DNA of 64,000 nucleotides from Gryllotalpicola daejeonensis (lineage in GTDB: Bacteria; Actinomycetota; Actinomycetes; Actinomycetales; Microbacteriaceae). Under the pieces are notes generated by a model. The model was not told where the DNA came from. It worked only from the letters and a program-made list of their open reading frames with translations, and ran no database searches. Below, one piece after another: positions 57,210-64,000 of the stretch; the first letter of the stretch is position 1, and every line of letters begins with the position of its first letter. The stretch lies in contig NZ_BAABBV010000001.1 in assembly GCF_039538145.1 (NCBI RefSeq), forward strand, positions 1,674,001-1,738,000. Reading direction: 5' to 3'. The position numbers were made by a program, and so were the translations under genes.

Positions 57210-57770
57210 ATGAACTCGTTGGGACAGCGTCTTCGCGCTGAGCGCGAGCGCCGAAGCTGGTCGCTGTCAGAATTGGCCGCACTCTCCGGAGTGTCGCGCG
57301 CCATGATCAGCCGTATCGAGCGCGACGAGAGCAGCCCGACGGCCACGATCCTCGGAAAGCTCTCCGGCGCGCTCGAGCTGAGCATCTCGACGTTGCTGCG
57401 CACCGAGACGGAGCATCCCGGAATCCGAATCGGAACCGTTCGCCGCGCGTCCGACCTGCCGCTGTGGCGCGACCCCGAGACCGGCTACCAGCGTCGCCAG
57501 CTCTCCCCGGCAGGCTTTCCGACGGATCTCACGGAAGTGCTGCTGCCGCCCGGGGCGCAGGTCAGCTACCCCGCTGCGGCATACGCGTTCATCAGGCAGC
57601 TCGTCTGGGTCATCTCAGGTGACCTGGTGCTGATCGACCACGATCGGCGCCACGAGCTGCACCCGGGCGACGTCTTCCAGCTCGGCGAGCCCGCCGCACG
57701 CCAGTTCCACAACCCCGGGTCGGTCGAATGCCGCTACGTCGTCGCCGTCGCCCGCCGTGACGAGGCCTGA
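57210..57770 (+). CDS. XRE-family regulator with cupin domain
   Basis: 186 aa. The HTH_3 domain (LGQRLRAERERRSWSLSELA, ALSGVSRAMISRIERDESSP, about 4-58) is followed by a cupin (about 110-182: TEVLLPPGAQVSYPAAAYAF, HELHPGDVFQLGEPAARQFH). The domain pair is typical of local regulators of amino-acid or amine metabolism that sense a small ligand. It probably represses the divergent acetyltransferase and itself. Confidence 0.92.
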   Translation: MNSLGQRLRAERERRSWSLSELAALSGVSRAMISRIERDESSPTATILGKLSGALELSISTLLRTETEHPGIRIGTVRRASDLPLWRDPETGYQRRQLSPAGFPTDLTEVLLPPGAQVSYPAAAYAFIRQLVWVISGDLVLIDHDRRHELHPGDVFQLGEPAARQFHNPGSVECRYVVAVARRDEA

Positions 57771-57785
57771 ATCAGTGCGAGCCGG

Positions 57786-59111
57786 TCACTGTTCGGCCAC
57801 CGGCTCCCAGCGAATGAGGGCGGCGCCGTGCGCCGGCAGATCGAGTCGCAGCGCACGGCTGCCGGGGGCGACGCCGCGCGCGGCATCCGATTGCGTGCTC
57901 ACGCTCTCGGTGACGAGCGGATGCTTCGACCACAGCTCGGTCAGCGCGCCGCTCCCCGCCGGAAACGCCAGCGAACGCACATCGACCACGAGCTCGCGGC
58001 CCGCGCCCGCGAGATTGAAGACGGCGGCGTAGCGCACCTCTCCTGGGCCGTTGGCGCCCCAGATCACGGTCCCGCCCTCGCGGAAGAGCTCGCGATTGTG
58101 GTGGGAGTCGCGGTGCACGGCAAGCGCGCCGGCGTTTCGGAAGAGCTCGACGGTGTCGGGGTCGCTGCTCGGCAGGTCGCCGCCGATCATCAGCGGCGAG
58201 CGCGCGATGAACCAGAGGGTGAGCAGTGACACGCGCTCGGCGGCGGTCAGGCGGTCATGGCGCGGCTCGCCGCGCTCCGCCCTGATGCCGATGCGACCGA
58301 GCGGCAGCATGTCGCCGTCCGGCCACCCCTGCTCCGAGGCAGCGGGTGCCCAGCGGGCGAAGCGGGCGAAGTTCGCCTCGACGTCTTCCCACCGGTCCCA
58401 GAGATCGTCGCAGACGCGCCACATCGTCGCGTGCTCGCGCAGGTGATCGAGATGCGCAAGCGACAGGTCGCGACCGGGCGAGAGGCTCAGCTCGATGTCG
58501 CGGCCACTGCGCCGGATGGCGCGGGCGTATGCCTCGATGTCGGCGGCCTGGTACGGCCAGAGCATGTCGTCGGCCTTGATGAAGTCGACGCCCCACTGCG
58601 CGTAGAGCGCCAGGGTGCTGTCGTAGTACGCCTGCGCGGCGGGATGGGAGTGGTCGAGGCCGACCATGTCGGGGTTCCACTCGCAGACGTTCCCGGTGTC
58701 CGCGACGTCAGAAGCGCGGGCATCCGTGCCGAGAATCGGCGTGCCGGCGGCGAGCGCGCGCCGCGGAATGCCGCGCATCGTGTGAATGCCCAGCCGCAGC
58801 CCGAGCGCGTGAATCCTCTCGGCCAGCGGGCCGAACCCGCGGCCTCCCGCCGAGCTCGGGAATCGCACGGGGTCGGGTATGAGCCTGCCGTAGTCGTCCA
58901 TGCACAGGGCGGCGCCGGCGTTGTAGCCGTGACTGCGGGCCGCGGGGTCTGACCAATCGATGTCGATGACGACGGTGTCCCACCCGAACTCGAGCAGCCG
59001 CTCGGCCATGAACTCCGCGTTCGCGAGCACCTCGCTCTCGGTGACGGTGGTGCCGTAGCAGTCCCAGCTGTTCCAGCCCATCGGGGGGCGATGCCTCGTC
59101 GCGTCGCGCAT
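57786..59111 (-). CDS. Alpha-galactosidase-type glycoside hydrolase (GH27)
   Basis: 441 aa, cytoplasmic (no signal peptide). GH27 markers: PPMGWNSWDCYGTTVTESEV, FGWDTVVIDIDWSD, GLRLGIHTMRGIPRRA, and the nucleophile Asp in WGVDFIKADDMLWPY. The acid/base is expected in WRVCDDLWDRWED. A C-terminal beta domain follows. Leaderless: TAGCCT lies 7 nt before the ATG. The divergent LAL-LuxR regulator may control it. Substrate could be alpha-galactosides or related pseudo-substrates. Confidence 0.9.
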   Translation of the reverse strand: MRDATRHRPPMGWNSWDCYGTTVTESEVLANAEFMAERLLEFGWDTVVIDIDWSDPAARSHGYNAGAALCMDDYGRLIPDPVRFPSSAGGRGFGPLAERIHALGLRLGIHTMRGIPRRALAAGTPILGTDARASDVADTGNVCEWNPDMVGLDHSHPAAQAYYDSTLALYAQWGVDFIKADDMLWPYQAADIEAYARAIRRSGRDIELSLSPGRDLSLAHLDHLREHATMWRVCDDLWDRWEDVEANFARFARWAPAASEQGWPDGDMLPLGRIGIRAERGEPRHDRLTAAERVSLLTLWFIARSPLMIGGDLPSSDPDTVELFRNAGALAVHRDSHHNRELFREGGTVIWGANGPGEVRYAAVFNLAGAGRELVVDVRSLAFPAGSGALTELWSKHPLVTESVSTQSDAARGVAPGSRALRLDLPAHGAALIRWEPVAEQ

Positions 59112-59118
59112 GCGGTCG

Positions 59119-59124
59119 AGGCTA
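59119..59124 (-). promoter_or_regulatory. -10 box for leaderless GH27 gene
   Basis: TAGCCT on the minus strand lies 7 nt before the ATG at 59111. Confidence 0.55.
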
Positions 59125-59414
59125 ACCGGCGATGGCGACTGGCGTGGCCGGACCCACCGGCAGGAAGTGCGCAACCGGCGTCGACCGCCTGGGTGCCCAT
59201 CGGCATGGTCACGACGGGGTGAACGGCCGCCGCCCGGGTTTTGGAGGGGGAGAGTTCGACGGCGGCCGTGATGCAAAGTTACGAACGGGCGCCGGATTGC
59301 TCGTCGGCCCTGCGGCGCGATCGCCGCGTTTCACCCACCCAGTTCACCCGCCCCACCCCCACTCCGGGGTGCACAGCCTGGTCTACCCCATGTCGAGTAT
59401 TCGACTGTTCCTCA

Positions 59415-59420
59415 TAAGCT
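59415..59420 (+). promoter_or_regulatory. -10 box for leaderless LAL-type gene
   Basis: TAAGCT lies exactly 6 nt before the GTG at 59427. TCGAGTATTCGA just upstream is a dyad that could bind a regulator. Confidence 0.55.
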
Positions 59421-59426
59421 GGCGCC

Positions 59427-61997
59427 GTGGCCACGGTGTTTGGGGCTCCCCGCGTTCCTGCGGCCTTCGTGGCGCGCCCGCGCGTGTGGCGCCTGTTCGA
59501 CACCGATGCGCAGCTGCTGATCGCCCGCGCGGGCGCCGGTGCGGGCAAGACGATCGCCGCTGCCGGGTGGAGCTCCGCGCGCGACGCCGAGGGCGTATGG
59601 GTCGATGTCGTGGCCGGGCTGGCGACGAGCGCCGCGTTCTGGGCGGCCACCATCGAGCGACTGGCGGATGCCGGCCTGCTCGACCCCGCAGCGTCGTCGG
59701 TCGTCACAGCCGAAACCCTCGCCGGTGTGCCGGAGCTGCGGCCCGTCGTCGTGCGAACCCTGTTGCGCCTGCCCCGCGAGGTGCTTCTGGTCATCGATGA
59801 GGCGCACCTGCTCGAGCAGCAGACGGTCGAAGACCTGGTCGCGATCCTGCCGCGCGTTCCCCTGCGGGTTATCGCTCTGGGCCGGCCAGGCAGCGCACTC
59901 GACGCGACGCAGCTCGGCATCACCCTTGCGCCGCGCGTCGTGACCGGCGACGAACTCGCGTTCGACCGCGACGAGCTCGCGGAACTGCTCGGCAGCAGCG
60001 CCGACGACGCGATGCTCGATGCGGTGCTCGCGGCCACCGCAGGAACGCCGATTCTTACCCGCGCCATCGCCGCGGCGGGTGTCCCGACGGGTCTGCATGG
60101 CTCCGAGCTGGCGCGCGAGCTGAGCGCCACTGTCACCGAGTCGATCCACTCGCTTCGCGCCGCTTCTGCCGCATACGCCGCTGACCCGCAGTTCGCACTG
60201 CGGCTCTCGATCGCCGACGCCGTGGACGGCGGCCTCGCGCGCGAGCTCACCGGCCGCCCCGACGCACCCGCGCTGCTGCGCGCGGAGGCCGAGGCGGGGC
60301 TCGGCACGTGGAACCTCGGCACCACAGACCCCGAGTTCCGCTACTCCCCCGCGGTTCTCGCTGCGCTGCGCGACGAGGCCGAGCGCACCTTGCGCGACGA
60401 ACTGCCGAGACTGCATCGTCTTGCGGCGACTCACGCACTGGCATCCGCTCGCACGTTCGACGCGCTCAGCCAAGCGATCGCCGCACACGACCTGCAGCTC
60501 GCGAGCCAGGTCGCCGTCACCGACTGGTTCGGCTTGCTGCGCGGCCACGGCACGCAGGTCGAGAGGCTTCTCGCCCGGGTCTCGCGGCACGCGCTGCGCC
60601 AGGCGCCCGTGCTCGAAATGCTGCTCGCGCTCCACTACAACGCGCAGTCGACGAGGCGCATGCGGGCCATCGAGCTGTTCGCGCTCGCGGCACTCGACAG
60701 CCGGCGGCACCCGTCTGCGGACCCTGCGGCGCGCGCGTTGCTGGCCGCGATCGAGAGCGCGAGCATGCGCGTGCTCGGCCGAGACGAGCGCACCAAGATC
60801 GCGGCAGAGCGGGCGGATGCCGCGCTGGCCGAGCTCGGGCCGGAGGCGCGCGCCCGCCTCGGCAGCAATCTGATCGCGATGCTGAACCACCTCGCCATCA
60901 GCTATTTCGCCGTCGGCGACGTCCCCAGGGCGCTCGAGCACGTCGAACTGGCCCTCGCCGAGGACGAGCCGGAGCGCCGCGGGCACACGTTGGCCCTGGC
61001 CGCCGGGTTCCAGGCGCTGCTCGGCAACCTTCCGGCTGCGCGGCGCTACGTGGCCGCGGCCCAGATCGAGCCCGGCATCGAAGGCTGGCACGACTCGTAC
61101 ACCGGCGCCTTCTACCGCATCGCGCGCGCGGTGCTCGCGCTCGAGGCCGAGGACCTCGATGAGGCGCAGCGCGAGCTGGATGCGCTGATTCCGCACCTCG
61201 ACACGATCGAGCACTGGGGAGTCGTGGCGTACCTGCAGGCCGTGATCGACGTGAGCGCCGGGCATGCCGTGCAGGGGCTCACCGCCCTCGTCGCGCATCG
61301 CCGCCGCGGCGCCCGCGCGACCTTGACCGCGGGGCAGCAGGAGTGGGTCGACGGCGCTCACGTCCTGCTCCTGCTCGCGGCGGGGTACCCGGCCGAGGCG
61401 CTCGGCATCGTCGGGCGCGGGTCACGCACGGGCATCCTGCCGACTCTCGCCCGCGCGCGGGCCCAGCTCGCCCTCGGGCACCCGCAACGTGCGATCGATG
61501 CCTTGCGCGGCTACGACGACCCGGAATTCGCGACGGCGCACCCCCGCGCGAGTATCGAGGCGCTCACCCTGCTCGTCGCCGCCAACAAGCGGCTCGGGCA
61601 CGACGAGGCGGCCTTCGACGGGCTGCACCGGGCCATCGGAATGATGCGCGCAAGCGGCGTGCGCTACGCGGCCGCACTCGTGCCCAGCTGGCGGTCGGAT
61701 CAGCTGCTCGCCTGGGTGCGCGAGCATGACCGCGATGAGCTCGCCATGCAGATCGAGCAGTTGGGGTGGCCGGCGGCAGTGCTCCGTGCCGTGAACCCGA
61801 TGACCGCCCTGACCGACCGCGAGACCGCCGTGCTGTCGAGACTCGTGGCGGGCGCGACCCGAGCCGAGATCGCCCGCAGCCTGTTCGTCTCCGAGAACAC
61901 GGTCAAGACGCAGCTGCGCAGCCTGTACCGGAAGCTCGGAGTCGAGACGCGCGAGGGGGCGATCCGTGTCGCTCGCGAGCGCAGGCTGTTGCACTGA
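59427..61997 (+). CDS. LAL/MalT-type LuxR transcriptional regulator
   Basis: 856 aa. The AAA/STAND module has Walker A ARAGAGAGKTIAAAG (about 33-47) and Walker B EVLLVIDEAHLLEQ. A long helical TPR-like region (about 330-780) follows. The C-terminal LuxR HTH is LTDRETAVLSRLVAGATRAE and NTVKTQLRSLYRKLGVETRE. MalT-like activators bind ATP and a sugar-type inducer. Adjacent divergent GH27 suggests a role in galactoside use. Leaderless GTG start. Confidence 0.92.
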   Translation: MATVFGAPRVPAAFVARPRVWRLFDTDAQLLIARAGAGAGKTIAAAGWSSARDAEGVWVDVVAGLATSAAFWAATIERLADAGLLDPAASSVVTAETLAGVPELRPVVVRTLLRLPREVLLVIDEAHLLEQQTVEDLVAILPRVPLRVIALGRPGSALDATQLGITLAPRVVTGDELAFDRDELAELLGSSADDAMLDAVLAATAGTPILTRAIAAAGVPTGLHGSELARELSATVTESIHSLRAASAAYAADPQFALRLSIADAVDGGLARELTGRPDAPALLRAEAEAGLGTWNLGTTDPEFRYSPAVLAALRDEAERTLRDELPRLHRLAATHALASARTFDALSQAIAAHDLQLASQVAVTDWFGLLRGHGTQVERLLARVSRHALRQAPVLEMLLALHYNAQSTRRMRAIELFALAALDSRRHPSADPAARALLAAIESASMRVLGRDERTKIAAERADAALAELGPEARARLGSNLIAMLNHLAISYFAVGDVPRALEHVELALAEDEPERRGHTLALAAGFQALLGNLPAARRYVAAAQIEPGIEGWHDSYTGAFYRIARAVLALEAEDLDEAQRELDALIPHLDTIEHWGVVAYLQAVIDVSAGHAVQGLTALVAHRRRGARATLTAGQQEWVDGAHVLLLLAAGYPAEALGIVGRGSRTGILPTLARARAQLALGHPQRAIDALRGYDDPEFATAHPRASIEALTLLVAANKRLGHDEAAFDGLHRAIGMMRASGVRYAAALVPSWRSDQLLAWVREHDRDELAMQIEQLGWPAAVLRAVNPMTALTDRETAVLSRLVAGATRAEIARSLFVSENTVKTQLRSLYRKLGVETREGAIRVARERRLLH

Positions 61998-62096
61998 GCA
62001 AGCTCAGACTCTCGCCGGCCGTTGACCGGACCGGATGCTGATTCCTATTCACGAACGCCGCCAGAAGAAATTCGGCGCACGATCGGGCGCCACGAG

Positions 62097-63317
62097 CTAC
62101 GCGAAGGCCGCTTCACTCCGCGGGTCGCGCCGCACAGACATCCGCGCGGCAATGAACGCGGCGAGCGCGCACACGCCGCTCGCGGCCATCACGAGCGCGA
62201 ACGGCACCGCCGTGTCGTCCCCGGCGAGGCCGCCGAGGGGCGAGATCGCGCCGCCGACGAGAGACATCACGCCGCCGATGAGCGAGCTGCCGGCCCCGGC
62301 TGCATCTGGTGCGTGCGCCATCGCGAGGGCGGTGGTGTTGCCCTGGATGAATCCGACAGAGAGCATCGCGACCCACAGCGGGAACACGATGAGCCACGTC
62401 GGCACGGGCGAGAGCACGATCGCCAGCAGCACGAGCGCGCAGCCCAACGCGGTCGGCACCGCGATGCGAACCATGCGGACGGGATGGACTCGGTGGCGCG
62501 CCAGTCGAGCAGACGCCGCGCCACCGAGCAGCAGTCCGCACGCATTGAGCGCGAAGAGCAGCCCGTACTGCCACGGCGCGAACCCCAGCACGCGCTGGTA
62601 CACGAACGACGACGTTGAGATGTAGGCCATCATCAGCGCGAAGGTGAACGCGATGGTGGCGGTGTAGCCGAGGAACGCCGGGCGCGCGAGCAACGAGCCG
62701 AGGTGGCCGAAGCGCAGGCGCGCGGCGCGGCGCTCGGGCGGCAGGGATTCGGGGATGCTGGTGAGCAGCCCGATCAGCTGGATGACCGTGATCGCGAACA
62801 CGATGCCGAGCACCCAGCGCCATGACACCCGCCCCGCGAGCAGACCGCCCACGACCGGCGCCACGATCGGCGCGGCCGCCGTGATCGTCTGCATGAGCGA
62901 CAGCGCGCGGGCGGCGGGGAACCCCTGCAGCCGGTCCGCGATGATCGCACGGCTCATCACGATGCCCGCCGCTCCCGTCAGCGCCTGCAGGAAGCGCGCC
63001 CCGATCAGCACCTCGATGTTCGGTGCGAGCGCCGACAGAGCCGCGAACACGACCGTCGCGACCGCCCCGACGATCAGTGGCCGCCTGCGCCCGAAGCGGT
63101 CGGAGATCGGGCCCCACACCACCTGCCCGATGCCGAGCCCCACGAGGAACGCCGTGATGGTGAGCTGCACCTGCGTTGCGTCGGTGTGCAGCGACGTGAG
63201 CACTTGGGGGAACGACGGCAGATAGAAATCCATCGACAGCGGCGCGGTCGCCGCCAGCACCGAGAGCGCGGTGAGCAGGCGGAGACCGAGCCCGTCCTCT
63301 CGCGTCGCATCGCCCAC
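62097..63317 (-). CDS. Bcr/CflA-type MFS drug exporter
   Basis: 406 aa with twelve transmembrane segments. DHA1 signatures: MDFYLPSFPQVLTSLHTDAT, VVWGPISDRFGRRRPLIVGA (motif A) and the motif C-like stretch APIVAPVVGGLLAGRVSWRW. It probably exports drugs or metabolites by proton antiport. TAGCCT lies 6 nt before the GTG. It is convergent with the LAL gene and divergent from an acyltransferase. Confidence 0.92.
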   Translation of the reverse strand: MGDATREDGLGLRLLTALSVLAATAPLSMDFYLPSFPQVLTSLHTDATQVQLTITAFLVGLGIGQVVWGPISDRFGRRRPLIVGAVATVVFAALSALAPNIEVLIGARFLQALTGAAGIVMSRAIIADRLQGFPAARALSLMQTITAAAPIVAPVVGGLLAGRVSWRWVLGIVFAITVIQLIGLLTSIPESLPPERRAARLRFGHLGSLLARPAFLGYTATIAFTFALMMAYISTSSFVYQRVLGFAPWQYGLLFALNACGLLLGGAASARLARHRVHPVRMVRIAVPTALGCALVLLAIVLSPVPTWLIVFPLWVAMLSVGFIQGNTTALAMAHAPDAAGAGSSLIGGVMSLVGGAISPLGGLAGDDTAVPFALVMAASGVCALAAFIAARMSVRRDPRSEAAFA

Positions 63318-63323
63318 CTCGGC

Positions 63324-63329
63324 AGGCTA
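63324..63329 (-). promoter_or_regulatory. -10 box for leaderless MFS gene
   Basis: TAGCCT on the minus strand lies 6 nt upstream of the GTG at 63317. Confidence 0.55.
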
Positions 63330-63358
63330 GCGGGCCCCGATTGCCACGGCATAGCCAC

Positions 63359-63375
63359 GTAACGTTTGGGTAACG
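63359..63375 (+). promoter_or_regulatory. Direct repeat GTAACG-N5-GTAACG (possible MtrA-like site)
   Basis: Two GTAACG hexamers are spaced 11 bp centre to centre (one helical turn), 28 nt upstream of the acyltransferase start. Direct GTMAC-type repeats at this spacing recall sites of the actinobacterial cell-envelope regulator MtrA. The match is from memory and tentative. Confidence 0.4.
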
Positions 63376-63402
63376 CCCAGGCTGGGCACGTTGGCTGGAC
63401 AG

Positions 63403-64000
63403 ATGTCGACGGCGGTTGAAGAAGCGACACGGATGCCTGGCCAGGCGGCGCCCGCGCAGGCATCCGCGCCCCCTTCTGCGCCCGCGCCCGCCGCGTCGCC
63501 ACACGCGCCGCGCCTGTCAACTCGGGCGCGGGCCGGGCTGGACGCGGCCCGGGCATGCAGCGCGGTCTACGTCGTGCTGCACCACGTGTCGACGGCGCTG
63601 CCGATGCCGGCCGCCATCACCTGGTCGCTGTCGTTCGCGCAGGAGGCCGTCATGGTGTTCTTCCTGCTGAGCGGCTTCGTGATCTTCGCCAACGAGGCCG
63701 ATCGGGTGCACGAGCTGCGCGCCTTCTACCTGCGGCGAGCGCGGCGCATCTATCCGATCGTGCTGGTCGCGATGGGCGTCTCGACCGTGGTCTGGGCGCT
63801 CGGCGTCGCGCACCACACGCCGACCTGGCGCAGCGCGCTCGCGACGCTCTTCAGCGTCGACGACCTGAGCTCGAAGCCCGGCGTCGTCGGCGGCACCTAC
63901 CTCGACAACGCGCCGCTGTGGTCCCTTTCTTATGAGCTCTTCTTCTATGCGGTCTTCCCGCTGGTGATGGTGCTCTGGCGCAGGCATCCCCAGCTCACCC
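63403..64000 (+). CDS. Membrane acyltransferase (acyltransferase_3 / OafA-type), partial
   Basis: At least 199 aa; it runs off the right edge. A cytoplasmic Ala/Pro-rich N-terminus (about 1-40) leads to the acyltransferase_3 start: DAARACSAVYVVLHHVSTAL with the catalytic His in VLHH. Then AVMVFFLLSGFVIFANEA, FYLRRARRIYPIVLVAMG and PLWSLSYELFFYAVFPLVMV, all typical. It O-acylates peptidoglycan, glycans or secondary metabolites at the membrane. The ATG at 63403 is in frame with the domain. Confidence 0.9.
   Translation, partial: MSTAVEEATRMPGQAAPAQASAPPSAPAPAASPHAPRLSTRARAGLDAARACSAVYVVLHHVSTALPMPAAITWSLSFAQEAVMVFFLLSGFVIFANEADRVHELRAFYLRRARRIYPIVLVAMGVSTVVWALGVAHHTPTWRSALATLFSVDDLSSKPGVVGGTYLDNAPLWSLSYELFFYAVFPLVMVLWRRHPQLT

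Larger units (their letters stand above)
59112..59426. other. Divergent region between GH27 and LAL-type genes
   Basis: 315 nt without a gene. A perfect 10-bp inverted repeat ACGGCCGCCG (59223-59232) and CGGCGGCCGT (59260-59269) encloses GGAGGGGGAG. -10 boxes for both genes sit at the edges (59119-59124 minus, 59415-59420 plus). The rest shows nothing recognisable. Confidence 0.55.

Noticed and set aside
59412..61361. 649-codon open frame on the minus strand
   Set aside because: Antisense to the LAL-type regulator. No domain, Arg/Gly/Gln-rich.

Overview
The window is GC-rich, densely coded chromosomal DNA from a high-GC Gram-positive bacterium. The best fit is Microbacteriaceae (Microbacterium, Leifsonia or relatives). 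Reasons: strong G/C third positions, many GTG starts, many genes that start 6-8 nt after a TAnnnT -10 box (leaderless), a full-length actinobacterial Lhr helicase, DUF3052/DUF1684/DUF4242/DUF4916 proteins, and a glycerol/dihydroxyacetone cluster with an actinobacterial layout. I cannot name the genus. The heptamer GGATGCC/GGCATCC occurs roughly 80 times by hand count, about five times more than composition predicts.

Layout. 1-3.5 kb: a partial gene, a GNAT acetyltransferase, a triplicated 52-bp repeat, a NarL-type two-component system and a small membrane protein. 3.6-10.5 kb: a GntR regulator, a spermidine-synthase-like protein, a TPR protein, a SprT-like protein, an EamA transporter divergent from a LysR regulator, DUF427, a ComB-like phosphatase, DUF1684 and a truncated DUF3052 remnant. 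10.6-18.3 kb: a DEAD-box RNA helicase, a truncated GNAT remnant, a DUF4242 protein, a degenerate Nudix protein and Lhr. 18.3-24.6 kb: a regulator-rich stretch (two MerR, one TetR), an alcohol dehydrogenase, an HtrA-type protease and an APH-fold kinase.

24.7-35.4 kb is a C3-polyol catabolic supercluster. It holds a DhaM-HPr-EI fusion (a complete PTS relay in one chain), DhaL, DhaK, an IclR regulator, GlpK, GlpF, GlpD and a SorC-type regulator. Two copies of a TGCAC-N4-GTGCA palindrome flank glpF and glpD and are the probable operators of the SorC protein. Methylmalonate-semialdehyde dehydrogenase, an AhpD-like protein and a large secreted subtilase follow (35.6-41.1 kb). 41.2-42.5 kb holds a DUF559 (Vsr-fold) nuclease-like gene bracketed by inverted copies of a 52-bp palindromic element, a candidate for an undescribed mobile or REP-like unit. 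42.4-48.2 kb: DUF2127, a PLP decarboxylase, a two-gene unknown operon, a TIGR01777 epimerase, an SGNH lipoprotein and a class I phosphomannose isomerase.

A tRNA-Ser(CGA) at 48.3 kb is followed by what looks like an acquired island (about 48.4-56.6 kb). It contains a sortase, a giant DUF11-repeat surface protein broken by a frameshift, a LuxR regulator, a class I glutamine-amidotransferase-like protein and a 50-codon ORF just upstream of it. GGATGCC is scarce there. The right end (56.6-64 kb) carries a GNAT/XRE-cupin divergent pair, a GH27 alpha-galactosidase, a LAL-type LuxR regulator, a Bcr/CflA-type MFS exporter and the start of a membrane acyltransferase. I found no rRNA, insertion-sequence transposase, CRISPR array or prophage.
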